Origin: Kitasatospora atroaurantiaca
GTDB lineage: Bacteria; Actinomycetota; Actinomycetes; Streptomycetales; Streptomycetaceae
Length of the DNA stretch: 64,000 nucleotides
Assembly (NCBI RefSeq): GCF_007828955.1
Contig: NZ_VIVR01000001.1
Coordinates: forward strand, 2,604,001 to 2,668,000
Direction: 5' to 3'
A model generated the notes under the pieces. It had not been told where the DNA came from. It was given only the letters and a program-made list of their open reading frames with translations, and did no database searches. Positions 1 through 8,516 of the stretch are shown piece after piece; position 1 is the stretch's first letter, and every line of letters begins with the position of its first letter. The translations under genes and the position numbers were made by a program.

Positions 1-866
1 GCCTGGTGGGCGAGTCGGGGTCCGGCAAGTCGACCACGCTGTTCGAGCTGCTGCGGCTGGCAAAGCCGGAATCCGGCCGGATCGAACTCCTCGGGCAGGA
101 CACCGCCGGGCTCGACCGGGCGGGCGCGCACCGGCTGCGGGCGGACCTGCAGATCGTCTTCCAGGATCCGATGGCCAGCCTCGACCCCCGGCTGCCGATC
201 AGCGACGTGATCGCCGAGCCGCTGCTCGCGCAGCGGGCGCCGCGCGAGCTGATCGCCCGCCGGGTGCCGGAGCTCCTGCGGCAGGTCGGGTTGGACCCGG
301 CCCACGCCTCGCGCTACCCGCACCAGTTCTCCGGCGGGCAGCGGCAGCGCATCTCGATCGCCCGGGCGCTGGCGGTGCAGCCGCAGCTGCTGGTGCTGGA
401 CGAGCCGGTGTCCGCGCTGGACGTCTCCGTCCAGGCGGGGGTGCTCAACCTGCTGCAGCAGCTCAAGGCCGAGCTCGGGCTGGCGTACCTGTTCGTCTCG
501 CACGACCTCTCGGTGATCCGGCACCTCTCCGACCGGGTGAGCGTGATGTACCTGGGCCGCACGGTCGAGTCGGGCGCGGTCGAGGCCGTCTTCAGCCGGC
601 CCAGGCACCCGTACACCCGGGCGCTGCTGTCGGCCGTCCCGCTGCCCGACCCGGCGGCCGAGCGGGCCCGCGAGCGCATCCTGCTGCCCGGCGACCCGCC
701 CTCGCCGACGGAGCGTCAGGCCGGCTGCCGCTTCCGCACCCGCTGCCCGGTGTACGCGACGCTGGACGGTGTGCGGCGTTCGCCCTGCGAGCAGCAGTCG
801 CCCCCGCTGGCGGAGGCCGCCCCGGGCGTCGACCACGCGGCGGCCTGCCACTACCCGGAGGCCTGA
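1..866 (+). CDS. Peptide ABC transporter ATP-binding protein (DppF/OppF-like), 5' partial
   Basis: ATPase subunit of a dipeptide/oligopeptide-type ABC importer, acting at the inner face of the membrane. The reading frame is already open at the window edge, so the true start lies upstream; the visible part begins just before the Walker A motif GESGSGKST. The Q-loop ([11 protein letters not shown]), ABC signature (SGGQRQR), Walker B (LLVLDEP) and H-loop (FVSHDLS) follow in order. The C-terminal extension with several cysteines (RCPVY, SPCEQQ, ACHYPEA) is the usual oligopeptide-transporter tail. The partner permeases and DppD are presumably upstream, outside the window. The substrate cannot be told from the sequence. 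Confidence 0.93.
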   Translation, partial: LVGESGSGKSTTLFELLRLAKPESGRIELLGQDTAGLDRAGAHRLRADLQIVFQDPMASLDPRLPISDVIAEPLLAQRAPRELIARRVPELLRQVGLDPAHASRYPHQFSGGQRQRISIARALAVQPQLLVLDEPVSALDVSVQAGVLNLLQQLKAELGLAYLFVSHDLSVIRHLSDRVSVMYLGRTVESGAVEAVFSRPRHPYTRALLSAVPLPDPAAERARERILLPGDPPSPTERQAGCRFRTRCPVYATLDGVRRSPCEQQSPPLAEAAPGVDHAAACHYPEA

Positions 867-935
867 CGGGCCGTACGCACATGGACAACCCCAGCAGAGG
901 CCTGGGTGAACCGTACGCACAGGGTCAACAACAAC

Positions 936-1007
936 AGGGGCGCGGGGAACTGCGCGATCAACCGTGCACGTCCGTCGTGCCCTGGTCGCGCAGTTCCCCG
1001 CGCCCCT
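936..1007. repeat. Perfect 22-bp inverted repeat, Streptomyces-type intergenic hairpin
   Basis: Arms at 936-957 and 986-1007 are perfect reverse complements around a 28-nt loop; the core is GGGGAACTGCGCGA. Hairpins with this core are scattered between genes in many Streptomyces genomes. It lies between two + strand genes and could stop transcription of the upstream ABC operon, but the long loop and lack of a U-tract make this uncertain. Confidence 0.75.
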
Positions 1008-1103
1008 GGAGGTACCCCGACTCGTATGGTGAACCTGCGCCCTGATTCACCCGGTCGGGCCACCCCGCGCGCGGAGCCGACGACTCGTCAGTAATTTGCG
1101 ATC

Positions 1104-2162
1104 ATGTCGAGCGAACGCAATCCCCAGGTGGCAGCGACGCGATCGACGGCCGGCCGGGCGACCTTGGTGGCCACCGGGGCGACGGTGCTCCTCCTACTCG
1201 CCATCGTGCTGGGCAGCCGTGGCCTGAAGGACTTCGACTCGGCACTCGTCCCGTACACCGTGGCCACCGTCTTCCTGACCTTCGGCCTGGTCCACCGGTA
1301 CGTGATGTGGGTCTCCGCCCCCGCCGCCCGCAGGCTCCTCCGACAGGGCTGGCGGGCGGCGCTGTCCTGGGAGAACCTGCGCAGCGCTCCTACCGCCCTG
1401 CCGAGGATGATCGTCACCAATCTCGGCTTCCAGAGGTTCGTCGGCGCCCGTTCGCACGCCCGCTGGGCCGCGCACCAACTGATGTTCTGGGGCTGCCTGT
1501 TGGCGGCCGCCATCACCTTCCCGCTGACCTGGGGCTGGTTCACCTTCACCGCGTCCAGTGCAACCGGCCCCGGCTACGAGATGCGGCTCTGGGGCTTCAA
1601 GGTGCTCGGCTTCGACTCCGGCAGCTTCTTCGGCTGGGCTATGTACCACGGCCTCGACCTGGCGGCCGTGCTGGTGATCGCGGGCGCCGGGTACTTCCTC
1701 TGGCGGCGGATGCGGGACCGCGAGGCGGTCACCGGCCAGCGCTTCGGCTACGACTTCGTCCCGCTGCTCGCGCTGATCACCATCTCGGTGACCGGCCTGC
1801 TGCTCACCTTCTCCGAGATCGCCCTGCGCGGCGGCGGCTACCAGTTCCTGGCGATCCTGCACATGGCCTCGGTCGTGCTGACGCTGGTGTACCTCCCGTT
1901 CGGGAAGTTCTTCCACATCGTTCAGCGCCCGGCCGCGGTCGGCATGCAGCTGTTCAAGTACACGAGCCGCCGCAGGACCGAGGTCTTCGCCTGCCGCAAC
2001 TGCGGCCGGCCGATCGACACCACCGCGTACGTGGAGAACCTCCGCGGCACCATGCAGGACCTGCAGCTCGGCTTCGACGCGTGGGCCGAGTACTGCCCGC
2101 GCTGCAAACGCGTGCTGCGCGGCAACGCCTACCTCTCCCAGGTCAAGCGAGGATTCAAGTGA
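1104..2162 (+). CDS. Membrane subunit of a redox complex (NarI/cytochrome b-like) with C-terminal zinc-ribbon-like cysteines
   Basis: A 352-residue integral membrane protein with about five or six hydrophobic segments (first near residues 25-42). They are followed by a cytoplasmic tail carrying CRNC and CPRC pairs that look like a zinc ribbon. It heads a tightly coupled set encoding a molybdopterin oxidoreductase, a four-cluster ferredoxin and a Rieske protein, so it is probably the membrane anchor and quinone-side electron carrier. The next gene starts inside its stop codon (GTGA). Haem binding is plausible from the several membrane histidines but is inferred. No strong ribosome-binding site precedes the ATG, so a leaderless transcript is possible. 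Confidence 0.7.
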   Translation: MSSERNPQVAATRSTAGRATLVATGATVLLLLAIVLGSRGLKDFDSALVPYTVATVFLTFGLVHRYVMWVSAPAARRLLRQGWRAALSWENLRSAPTALPRMIVTNLGFQRFVGARSHARWAAHQLMFWGCLLAAAITFPLTWGWFTFTASSATGPGYEMRLWGFKVLGFDSGSFFGWAMYHGLDLAAVLVIAGAGYFLWRRMRDREAVTGQRFGYDFVPLLALITISVTGLLLTFSEIALRGGGYQFLAILHMASVVLTLVYLPFGKFFHIVQRPAAVGMQLFKYTSRRRTEVFACRNCGRPIDTTAYVENLRGTMQDLQLGFDAWAEYCPRCKRVLRGNAYLSQVKRGFK

Positions 2163-3116
2163 CGGAGCGCGTGGACCCGGACATCGCGCCACCCGGCACC
2201 CGGGGCTTCCGCGACGCGGGCGGGCTCCCGGCCGACGCCTGGCGGGCCAACCAGACCGAGCAGACGCTGGTGCCCACGCACTGCTGCTTCTGCGGGGTGC
2301 AGTGCGGGATGTACCTGCGGGTGAACAGCGCCGGGAAGGTCTTCGGGGTCGAGCCGCGCAACCACGACATCAACCGGATGCGCCTGTGCCCCAAGGGCAT
2401 CAACGCCTACCAGCAGGTCAACCACCCGGACCGGCTCACCGCGCCGCTGATGCGCCGCTCGCGCGACGAGCCCTTCCGCGAGGTGAGCTGGGAGGAGGCG
2501 CTCTCGTACACGGTGGACGAGATCCGCCGGATCCAGGCGCAGCACGGCGCGGACGCCTTCGGTCTGCTCGGCGGGGCCAGCCTGTTCTCCGAGAAGACGT
2601 ACCTGGTGGGCAAGTTCGCCCGGGTCGCGCTGAAGTCCCGGCACGTCGACTACAACGGCCCTGACCACCGGGCGGACGGTCGCACACTTCCTCTCCGGCA
2701 ACCAGACCCGGCGGCTCGGCGCCCTGGTCGAGCAGACGCCGCGCCCCTGGGTCGGGGTGCACCCCTCGCACGGGTACCGCACCGGCGACCCGGTGCGGGT
2801 GGTCACCCGGCGCGGCAGCTCGGTGCTGCCGGCGCTGGTGACGGAGGCGATCCGGGCCGACCACGTCTTCGTCCCGTACCACTGGCCGTACCCGGTGGCC
2901 GCCAACGAGCTGACCATCGCCGCGCTGGACCCGCGCTCGAAGATCCCCGAGTACAAGGTGTGCGCGGTACGGATCGAGCGGGCGCCCTCCCTGGACGACG
3001 TACCCGCGCCGCCGAGCCCGCCGGGGCGGCAGGCGGGCCCCGGGGCCCAGGCGTCCCGCACCGACCCGCTGCCGCCGACCTCGCCGCAGGGGCGCGGCAC
3101 GGCGGAGAGGGGCTGA
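2159..3116 (+). pseudogene. Molybdopterin oxidoreductase (NarB/FdhF-like), internal deletion with frameshift
   Basis: The first about 167 residues, from a GTG overlapping the previous stop, are a good N-terminus: Fe4S4 site CCFCGVQC plus a fourth Cys in RLCPKG, then the start of the molybdopterin domain up to HVDYNG near 2659. From about 2661 the homologous text resumes in the +1 frame as the C-terminal cofactor-binding domain (LTTGRTVAHFLSGNQTRR, then GVHPSHGYRTGD, then FVPYHWPYPVAANE), ending at 3114-3116. The whole middle of the enzyme, roughly 350-400 residues by comparison with about 700-750-residue relatives, is missing and the two ends are out of frame. No catalytic product can be made. 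The flanking subunits look intact, so the loss may be recent. An assembly error is the main alternative. Confidence 0.85.
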
Positions 3117-3121
3117 TCCGG

Positions 3122-3826
3122 GTGCTCGGGAGGACGATCTTCATCGACCCCGGCCGCTGCATCGGCTGCCAGGCCTGCGTCTCGGCCTGCCGGGAGTGCG
3201 ACTCGCACCGCGGCAGGTCGATGATCCACCTCGACTACCCCGAGGAGGGCCGTTCCGTCGCCTCGCTGCCCACCGTCTGCATGCACTGCGAGGACCCGGT
3301 CGCCCCGTGCGCCGAGGTCTGCCCGGCGGACGCGATCCTGATCACCGCCGACGGCGTGGTGCAGGAGGCCGACCCGACCCGCTGCATCGGCTGCGCCAAC
3401 TGCGTCAACGCCTGCCCGTTCGGGGTCCCGAAGATCGACCTCGAGGCGAAACTGCAGATGAAGTGCAACCCCTGCTACGACCGCACCTCGTACGGACTGG
3501 CGCCGATGTGCGCGACGGTCTGCCCGACCGGGGCGCTGTTCTACGGGACGCTGGAGGAGCTGCAGGCCGAGCGGCCAGGGGTGGACGTCTCGACGATGTT
3601 CGCGTTCGGGGACGTGACGGTCAGGACGGGCGTGGCGATGGTGGTGCCCGCCGAGCAGCGGGCGGCCGTGCCGGGCGGGCTGCCGCCGGGCGGGGTGCCG
3701 GTCGGGGACGTACCGGACGGCCCGGTGTCGGCCGCCTCGCGCTCCGACGGCGCGCCGGCGGGTGGACTGCTGCGGGTCATCGAGGTCAACGGGCGGGCCA
3801 CGCCCGGGAACGGAGCGGTCTCGTGA
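3122..3826 (+). CDS. Four-cluster 4Fe-4S ferredoxin subunit (DmsB/HybA-like)
   Basis: A 234-residue electron-transfer subunit with four cysteine groups: CIGCQACVSAC near the N-terminus, CMHCEDPVAPCAEVC, CIGCANCVNAC, and CNPC with CATVCP. This is the pattern of beta subunits of molybdopterin oxidoreductases, which wire the Mo enzyme to a membrane subunit. The GTG at 3122 follows the end of the Mo-subunit remnant by 5 bases. Because of the deletion upstream, the same frame is also open all the way back to 2159. The tail after about residue 165 is Gly/Pro-rich and low complexity. The gene overlaps the next one at GTGA. With its catalytic partner broken, its present role is unclear. Confidence 0.88.
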   Translation: MLGRTIFIDPGRCIGCQACVSACRECDSHRGRSMIHLDYPEEGRSVASLPTVCMHCEDPVAPCAEVCPADAILITADGVVQEADPTRCIGCANCVNACPFGVPKIDLEAKLQMKCNPCYDRTSYGLAPMCATVCPTGALFYGTLEELQAERPGVDVSTMFAFGDVTVRTGVAMVVPAEQRAAVPGGLPPGGVPVGDVPDGPVSAASRSDGAPAGGLLRVIEVNGRATPGNGAVS

Positions 3827-4431
3827 GCACATCGCCCGAGGAGCACGCGGCCCTGGTCGACCGGATCAGCGCCGACTCCCTCACCACCCGCCGCGACTAC
3901 CTGCGGATCGTGGCCACCGTGTCGGGCGGGCTGGTGGTCGGCTCGACGGTGGTCTCGGCCGGGGTTCTGCACCGGCACGGCGACGGTATCGCCGAACCGC
4001 TGAAGGTCGCCGACCGCCTGGCCAGAGGCCAGGCCGTCACCTTCACCTACCCGGGCGAGGACGACCGGGCGATGGCCGTCCGGCTGGCCGACGGGTCGGT
4101 GGTCGGGTACTCGACGATCTGCACCCACCTTGCCTGCGGAGTGCTCTGGCGCAAGGACCGCGGCGAGGACGGCGAGCTCTACTGCCCTTGCCACGAGGGC
4201 GTGTTCGACGCCCGGACCGGCGAGGTGACGTCCGGGCCGCCACCGCGTCCGCTCCCCAAGGTGGTCGTGGTCGAGGACGAGGACGGCGCGGTCTGGGCGA
4301 TCGGCACCGCCCGATCCGGCGAGACCGAACGGGCCGGGCTCTGCCGTGGCCTGCGCGAGAGCGACCCCGAGCTCGCCGCCCGGGCCGGCTGCGACGGCTC
4401 CCCGGTCGGTACGGCGGGTGGTGCGTCATGA
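3823..4431 (+). CDS. Rieske [2Fe-2S] domain protein
   Basis: 202 residues. A twin-arginine-like stretch (TTRRDYLRIVATVSGG) leads into one hydrophobic segment, suggesting a Tat-exported, membrane-anchored protein. The Rieske fold follows with both cluster motifs: CTHLAC (C100, H102, disulfide C105) and CPCHEG (C121, disulfide C123, H124). It starts at a GTG overlapping the ferredoxin stop and ends inside the ATG of the next gene, so it is translationally coupled on both sides. It is probably an outer-face electron carrier for the same complex as the ferredoxin and membrane subunit. Confidence 0.9.
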   Translation: MSTSPEEHAALVDRISADSLTTRRDYLRIVATVSGGLVVGSTVVSAGVLHRHGDGIAEPLKVADRLARGQAVTFTYPGEDDRAMAVRLADGSVVGYSTICTHLACGVLWRKDRGEDGELYCPCHEGVFDARTGEVTSGPPPRPLPKVVVVEDEDGAVWAIGTARSGETERAGLCRGLRESDPELAARAGCDGSPVGTAGGAS

Positions 4432-4820
4432 CCTCCCCGGACCTCCCCGAGAGCCACCTCCCTGAAGGCCACCTCCCCGAGGGCTACCGCCCCGGCAGCG
4501 ACGAACCCCGGCTGAACCGCCCCGTCCCCGAGCGCTACCCCCAGATCCGCGCCACCAGCGGCTACGCCGACCCGCGGGTCACCCGCACCGGCCCGGGCCC
4601 CGGTGCGGGCACCGAGCAGGAGCCCGGGCGCTCCTCGATCCTCACCGCCCGGGTCGTCCTCGCGATCACCGTGGTGATCGGCCAGCTCTGGGCGCTGACC
4701 GTCGCCACCGACGCCTGGATGCGGGGAAACACCACCACGGCCTGGTGGTGCACCGGCTTCTCGGCGGCCTCGTTCCTGGTCGTCCTCGTGGCATGGCGGA
4801 TCATCCCCCGCGACCGCTGA
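4428..4820 (+). CDS. Small membrane protein of the Rieske operon
   Basis: 130 residues, unknown function. The N-terminal half is hydrophilic and Pro/Glu-rich with near-repeats (SHLPEGHLPEGY). The C-terminal half has two predicted transmembrane helices separated by a short loop containing WMRGNTTTAWW. The ATG overlaps the Rieske stop (ATGA), so it is the last gene of the operon. A structural or anchoring role in the complex is inferred from position only. Confidence 0.75.
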   Translation: MTSPDLPESHLPEGHLPEGYRPGSDEPRLNRPVPERYPQIRATSGYADPRVTRTGPGPGAGTEQEPGRSSILTARVVLAITVVIGQLWALTVATDAWMRGNTTTAWWCTGFSAASFLVVLVAWRIIPRDR

Positions 4821-4885
4821 GCGTGATCGGATGATCACGATTCGGAGATTCGGCCGAGGTCGCGTAGAGTCTCCGTCGTCAGCAG

Positions 4886-4959
4886 GCGCCGCTAGCTCAG
4901 TTGGTTAGAGCAGCTGACTCTTAATCAGCGGGTCCGGGGTTCGAGTCCCTGGCGGCGCA
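4886..4959 (+). tRNA. tRNA-Lys (anticodon CUU), copy 1
   Basis: A 74-nt cloverleaf: acceptor arms GCGCCGC / GCGGCGC, anticodon arm GCTGA-CTCTTAA-TCAGC giving anticodon CUU, T arm with TTCGAGT. No CCA is encoded. It is identical to the copy at 22716-22789. It is followed at 4981 by a strong terminator. Confidence 0.97.
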
Positions 4960-4980
4960 CAGCGAGGCAATCGCCTGACC

Positions 4981-5010
4981 AGGCCGTTCTTCCTTCGGGA
5001 AGAACGGCCT
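4981..5010 (+). terminator. Intrinsic terminator of tRNA-Lys copy 1
   Basis: A perfect 13-bp stem (4981-4993 with 4998-5010) closed by a UUCG tetraloop, 22 bp after the tRNA. Confidence 0.9.
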
Positions 5011-5078
5011 TCGGCGTTCCCGGGGCTCGGTGCCGGCGAGAGGCTGACCGCGCCGTCGTCCGCCCGCACGGGCCTGGG

Positions 5079-5106
5079 CCCCACCGAGGAAGCCTCTTCG
5101 GTGGGG
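5079..5106 (-). terminator. Hairpin downstream of the SUKH/immunity operon
   Basis: CCCCACCGA (5079-5087) pairs with TCGGTGGGG (5098-5106), extended by three more pairs including one G-U. It lies 35 bp past the stop of the minus-strand gene ending at 5142 and probably terminates the toxin/immunity operon. There is no clear U-tract, as is usual in Streptomyces. Confidence 0.65.
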
Positions 5107-5141
5107 TCAGTCCGTCGATACGTCATTCGCGAACGGTCGCT

Positions 5142-5771
5142 TCAGCTCGTGCTGAGGTGAATCGTGGCGCCGTCCGGTGCGTTGTGGATCTTCTGGGCGA
5201 TGGGGCCCCGAATCTGCATGGTGACGGCCGCGTCCTTGACCGACAGGTTGTCGAAGTCGTAGCTGCCACCCATGACGAAGAACTGGAGCGGGATCAGGCG
5301 CTCGTTGGGCTTGAGCGCGCCGTTCTCATTCTGGAACGCGTGGGCGAAGGAGTTCACCCCGTTGACGTCGGGGTCTGCGAGCAGCCACTGCGCCCAGGCT
5401 TCGAGGCTGGTGCCGAGGGGCGTCACGTCGGCGGTCTCCGGATCGAACCGGACGACCTCCTCGCCGCCCATAACGGCGAACTGGTTACCGAAGAGGTCCT
5501 GCCCGAAGCAGAACAGGTCGTCGGCAAGGCCGGCGTAGGAGTCCTTCCAAACCTCGTCGGAGTTCCAGGACAGCATGTCGGGCCCAAGGCCTTCCTCGCC
5601 CACCCGGAACACCTGGATGCCGCCATTGAACAGAAAGAACCCGTTCATGCGGGAGATCACTCGGCCGAGCTCGACCAACGGGCCGCTCTCGACACCGAAG
5701 TCGAGATCGATCGCCGGGCCCATCGGGCCGCGGGCGCGGCCCATCAGCTGCTCCAGGGCGCTCTGCGTCAT
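5142..5771 (-). CDS. SMI1/KNR4 (SUKH)-family-like protein, probable immunity protein
   Basis: 209 residues. The body has the layout of SUKH-superfamily proteins: a folded N-terminal alpha/beta part, an aromatic WNSDEVWKDSY segment, then DLFGNQFAVMGGEEVVRFDPETADV resembling the GDxFGN...F-x-PETG strand pattern, then an acidic amphipathic helix (SLEAWAQWLL). SUKH proteins are a large class of immunity proteins in bacterial polymorphic-toxin loci. Start chosen at ATG 5771, which overlaps the stop of the gene upstream (ATGA); upstream extension of the frame lacks homology-like sequence. It is the last gene of the toxin operon. Confidence 0.75.
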   Translation of the reverse strand: MTQSALEQLMGRARGPMGPAIDLDFGVESGPLVELGRVISRMNGFFLFNGGIQVFRVGEEGLGPDMLSWNSDEVWKDSYAGLADDLFCFGQDLFGNQFAVMGGEEVVRFDPETADVTPLGTSLEAWAQWLLADPDVNGVNSFAHAFQNENGALKPNERLIPLQFFVMGGSYDFDNLSVKDAAVTMQIRGPIAQKIHNAPDGATIHLSTS

Positions 5772-6586
5772 GCGTTCTTCTCCGCTGCTTCGGGGCCGAT
5801 CGGCCGGGTCAGATACTGCTCTCGTACCCGGTCGGTCGTGACCAGGCGCAAAGTCAGCTGCAGAACAGGAGCGTCGGGGATCGCGTCCCACTTCATGTAC
5901 GGCCACCACCGGCTGTGAGCGGCCAGCAGCATCTGCTCGCCGCGCGGAATGTCGCCGCGCACGGCGTACCAGCCGGCCATCCAGAGGCACGTGGCGAACC
6001 GGTCCGGCTTCTCGTCGGACGCCTCGGCCACGGCGTGGGCACGCTCGAAATCGTTGGCTTTGGCCAGGGCCTGCCAGACGAGGGACTTGTCGGTCGCGGC
6101 CAGCTCGTTGAAGCCGCGTTCGAGCAGTTCCGTGGTGGCTACGTCCAGCGATCTGGCCGGCCCGCCCCAGTCGAAGTGGCTCGGCAGCAACTCCTCCACG
6201 GGGCGCTCGGGCAGTTGCTCCGCCAGCCAGAGCAGGTCCTCGCTCAGGTTCCGGCCGGCCGGGACATGCTCCGCGGCTGCCAGCAGTCGCGACGGGGCCG
6301 GTGTGCCCCCGTGGAGCTCGGCCGCCAGGAAGGCGCTGCGGAAGGGCACGTCCTGGTCACACAGCTCACCGCCGAGGGGGCCGTCCTGGGCGATGATCGC
6401 CTCGGCCAGCTCGGCGGCCTCAGCGAAGCGGTCCTGCCAGAAGAGGATCTGGATGGCAGCGGCAGTCGCCTCCCACACCTCGTCGCGGTCACCGTCCGCG
6501 CGCCTGGCCATCGCCAGCAAGTCGGGCAGCAGCTCGCTGAACCGGCCATGCCGGGCTTGGGCGATCAGCTCTTCAGCGGCATTCAT
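5768..6586 (-). CDS. Uncharacterised helical protein in the toxin/immunity operon
   Basis: 272 residues, no recognised family. The sequence is almost all helix-forming, with repeated Ala/Glu/Leu-rich segments (EELIAQARHGRF, FAEAAELAEAIIAQ, KANDFERAHAVAEA) that look like degenerate TPR or HEAT-type helical hairpins. It lies between the nuclease gene (16 bp upstream) and the SUKH-like gene (ATGA overlap). An immunity or adaptor role is inferred from position. No signal peptide or membrane segment is seen. Confidence 0.75.
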   Translation of the reverse strand: MNAAEELIAQARHGRFSELLPDLLAMARRADGDRDEVWEATAAAIQILFWQDRFAEAAELAEAIIAQDGPLGGELCDQDVPFRSAFLAAELHGGTPAPSRLLAAAEHVPAGRNLSEDLLWLAEQLPERPVEELLPSHFDWGGPARSLDVATTELLERGFNELAATDKSLVWQALAKANDFERAHAVAEASDEKPDRFATCLWMAGWYAVRGDIPRGEQMLLAAHSRWWPYMKWDAIPDAPVLQLTLRLVTTDRVREQYLTRPIGPEAAEKNA

Positions 6587-6602
6587 CCGGTCTCCCTCCT
6601 TG

Positions 6603-7259
6603 CTAATGTTTCACCCTGATTTTGACGCGAGCTCCTTCAGGTAGGCCGCGTACGGCGCTGCCCATGCTTGAGCCTGAGCCCTGATTGTCGCCGCTGGGTA
6701 TGTACTTTACGCTCGCGCCCGTGCCGCCCTCCTTGTACATGGCGGGCGGGTACTCGTCGCGGTCGTCGGGCGAACGAGTCGGGATGCCGCGCAGCGAGTC
6801 CTCGCGGTTGGCGTCACCATTGGGTCGGTCGATGGTCACCACCGATGGCTTCGGCCGCCCCTGGTGGGACTGGTCGCCTCGCCAGATCTCGCCGCGCTGA
6901 GCCTCCTCGATGTGGTCGGCCGAGTGGGGATACCTGGACCGGGGGATGACCATCTCGGCGTCATAGTCACCCTTGACCCCGAAGTGCTGGCCAATCTTGG
7001 ACCGGGCATCAGCCTGTCGCCTGATGCGCGCCCTGGCGCCCGGTCCGATCTCCCCGTGGTTCTTACCGATCTTCTCGGCGAGCTTGATGATCTCCTTCTT
7101 GTGAGCATCATCAGCATCGAGAATGTGTTTGACCACCTTCTCGGTGCCATGGCCAGCCTGTTTGTACATGTCGGAGACCGCGCGGCCGGCCTCGTGGCTC
7201 AGCTTCTTGCCTATCTTCTCGGCGGCGTCTTCCAGCGCCTTGGCGATCGGATGACTCAA
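6603..7259 (-). CDS. NucA/NucB-type nuclease toxin domain protein
   Basis: 218 residues. The C-terminal half carries the pattern of the NucA/NucB DNase family: RDEYPPAMYKEGG, then GASVKYIPSGDNQGSG, then GLPEGARVKIRV at the very end; the conserved D-E-Y-P, E-G-G and D-N-x-G residues are present. The first about 110 residues are charged and helical (linker/translocation region). The start is TTG 7259, overlapping the stop of the WXG-like carrier gene (TTGA), so the nuclease is a separate polypeptide coupled to the carrier rather than fused to it as in many polymorphic toxins. The likely target is DNA of competing cells; the next two genes are candidate immunity factors. Confidence 0.75.
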   Translation of the reverse strand: MSHPIAKALEDAAEKIGKKLSHEAGRAVSDMYKQAGHGTEKVVKHILDADDAHKKEIIKLAEKIGKNHGEIGPGARARIRRQADARSKIGQHFGVKGDYDAEMVIPRSRYPHSADHIEEAQRGEIWRGDQSHQGRPKPSVVTIDRPNGDANREDSLRGIPTRSPDDRDEYPPAMYKEGGTGASVKYIPSGDNQGSGSSMGSAVRGLPEGARVKIRVKH

Positions 7260-7622
7260 CTGAACGACACCCCCGAGGTGGCAGCAGCGAATGTACTGAC
7301 GTGACCGGTCACTTGGTCGGAGTGGTCGTGAAGCGTGGCTGCCAGCCGCAGCAGCTCCTCTGGATTGATCCGGAAGCCACCTCCGCCCCCACCACCGGTA
7401 CCGCCGGCGGGGGCCACCCCGTCCAGGGCGGCCTGGACGCCCTTGAAGACCAGGCCGGCGAGGGCTCGCTCGACCACCTCTTCCAGGGGGCCGATGGCCT
7501 GCTCGACGAGCTGCCCGATGATCTGGTCCTCGAGCTCCTGCAGGAGCCGGTTGACGATCCGTTTGGTCGCCTCGATCAGGGGGGCGGGCCTTCGCCCTTG
7601 AAGGTGGACACGCGTTCGTGTG

Positions 7623-8516
7623 TCACGCGGCGAGCGTGAGCTTAGCCGTGTGGTGTCGTCGTTCGTATTCGTTGGGGCTGAGGTGGCCGTTGGCGGAGTG
7701 GCGGCGGCGGGTGTTGTAGCGCGTCAGCCAGGCGAAGACGGTCCTTCTGCAGGTGACGGGGTCGCCGTAGTCGCGGGCGCCCTGGAGCGTCTCGCGTTTG
7801 AGGGAGGCGTGGAAGCTCTCGCAGGCCGCGTTGTCCGCGCTGCTGCCGACCGAGCCCATCGACTGGGTGACGCCGAAGTCCGAGCACAGGTCGGCGAAGG
7901 CCCGGGATACGTATTGCGCCCCGTGATCGGTGTGGAACACCGCCCCGTCCAGACCGCCGCGGGTCGCGGCCGCCATCCCAAGCGCGTCGGCGACCAGGCC
8001 GGTGCGCATGTGATCGGCGATGGACCAGCCCACGACCTTCCGGCTGAAGCAGTCCAGCACGGTCGCCAGGTAGAGGAACTCCCCGTCCGCCAACGGCAGA
8101 TACGTGATGTCGCCCATGTACTTGCGTCCCGGCTCCGGCGCGGTGAAGTCCCGCTGGAACAAGTCCGGAACCGTCTGCGCGGCCGGATCCGGGATCGTGG
8201 TGCGGACCCTTTTGCGCAGGCGGACACCGGCGATGGAGTACATCCGCATGACGCGGGCGACTCGTTTGTGGTTGACCCGCGCGCCGGACTCGCGCAGTTC
8301 CGCGGTCACCCGGGGCGAGCCGTAGGCGCCGCCGGAGACGGCGTGGATGCGGCGTATCTCCTCGGCCAGGAGCCGGTCCTCGCGTTGCCGGACCGCCCTG
8401 GCCTGGGCACCGCTCAGCCACTTGTAGTAGCTGGACCGGTTGACGTCCAGGACCTGGCACAGCCGCTTCACCTCGTAGGCGTCCCGGTGGTCGTGGACGA
8501 ACTGGAAGCGGCTCAC
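7623..8516 (-). CDS. IS3-family transposase OrfB (DDE integrase domain)
   Basis: 297 residues. An HTH_21-like N-terminal part (RRIHAVSGGAYGSPRVTAEL) is followed by an rve integrase core. The catalytic triad is visible: first Asp in YMGDITYLPL, second in FHTDHGAQY, Glu in AACESFHASLKRE, with the usual HSANGHLSPNEYE end. Full length, no frameshift. It starts at a GTG inside the orfA stop. Confidence 0.95.
   Translation of the reverse strand: MSRFQFVHDHRDAYEVKRLCQVLDVNRSSYYKWLSGAQARAVRQREDRLLAEEIRRIHAVSGGAYGSPRVTAELRESGARVNHKRVARVMRMYSIAGVRLRKRVRTTIPDPAAQTVPDLFQRDFTAPEPGRKYMGDITYLPLADGEFLYLATVLDCFSRKVVGWSIADHMRTGLVADALGMAAATRGGLDGAVFHTDHGAQYVSRAFADLCSDFGVTQSMGSVGSSADNAACESFHASLKRETLQGARDYGDPVTCRRTVFAWLTRYNTRRRHSANGHLSPNEYERRHHTAKLTLAA

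Noticed and set aside
1307..3826. A single 839-residue + strand ORF spanning the membrane subunit and ferredoxin
   Set aside because: Its first 280 residues are an out-of-frame shadow of the membrane protein gene. Only the segments after 2159 and after 3122 carry real protein features.
4905..5126. A minus-strand ORF ending in GTRTPDPLIKSQLL over the tRNA-Lys
   Set aside because: This is the well-known spurious translation of the antisense strand of a tRNA gene.
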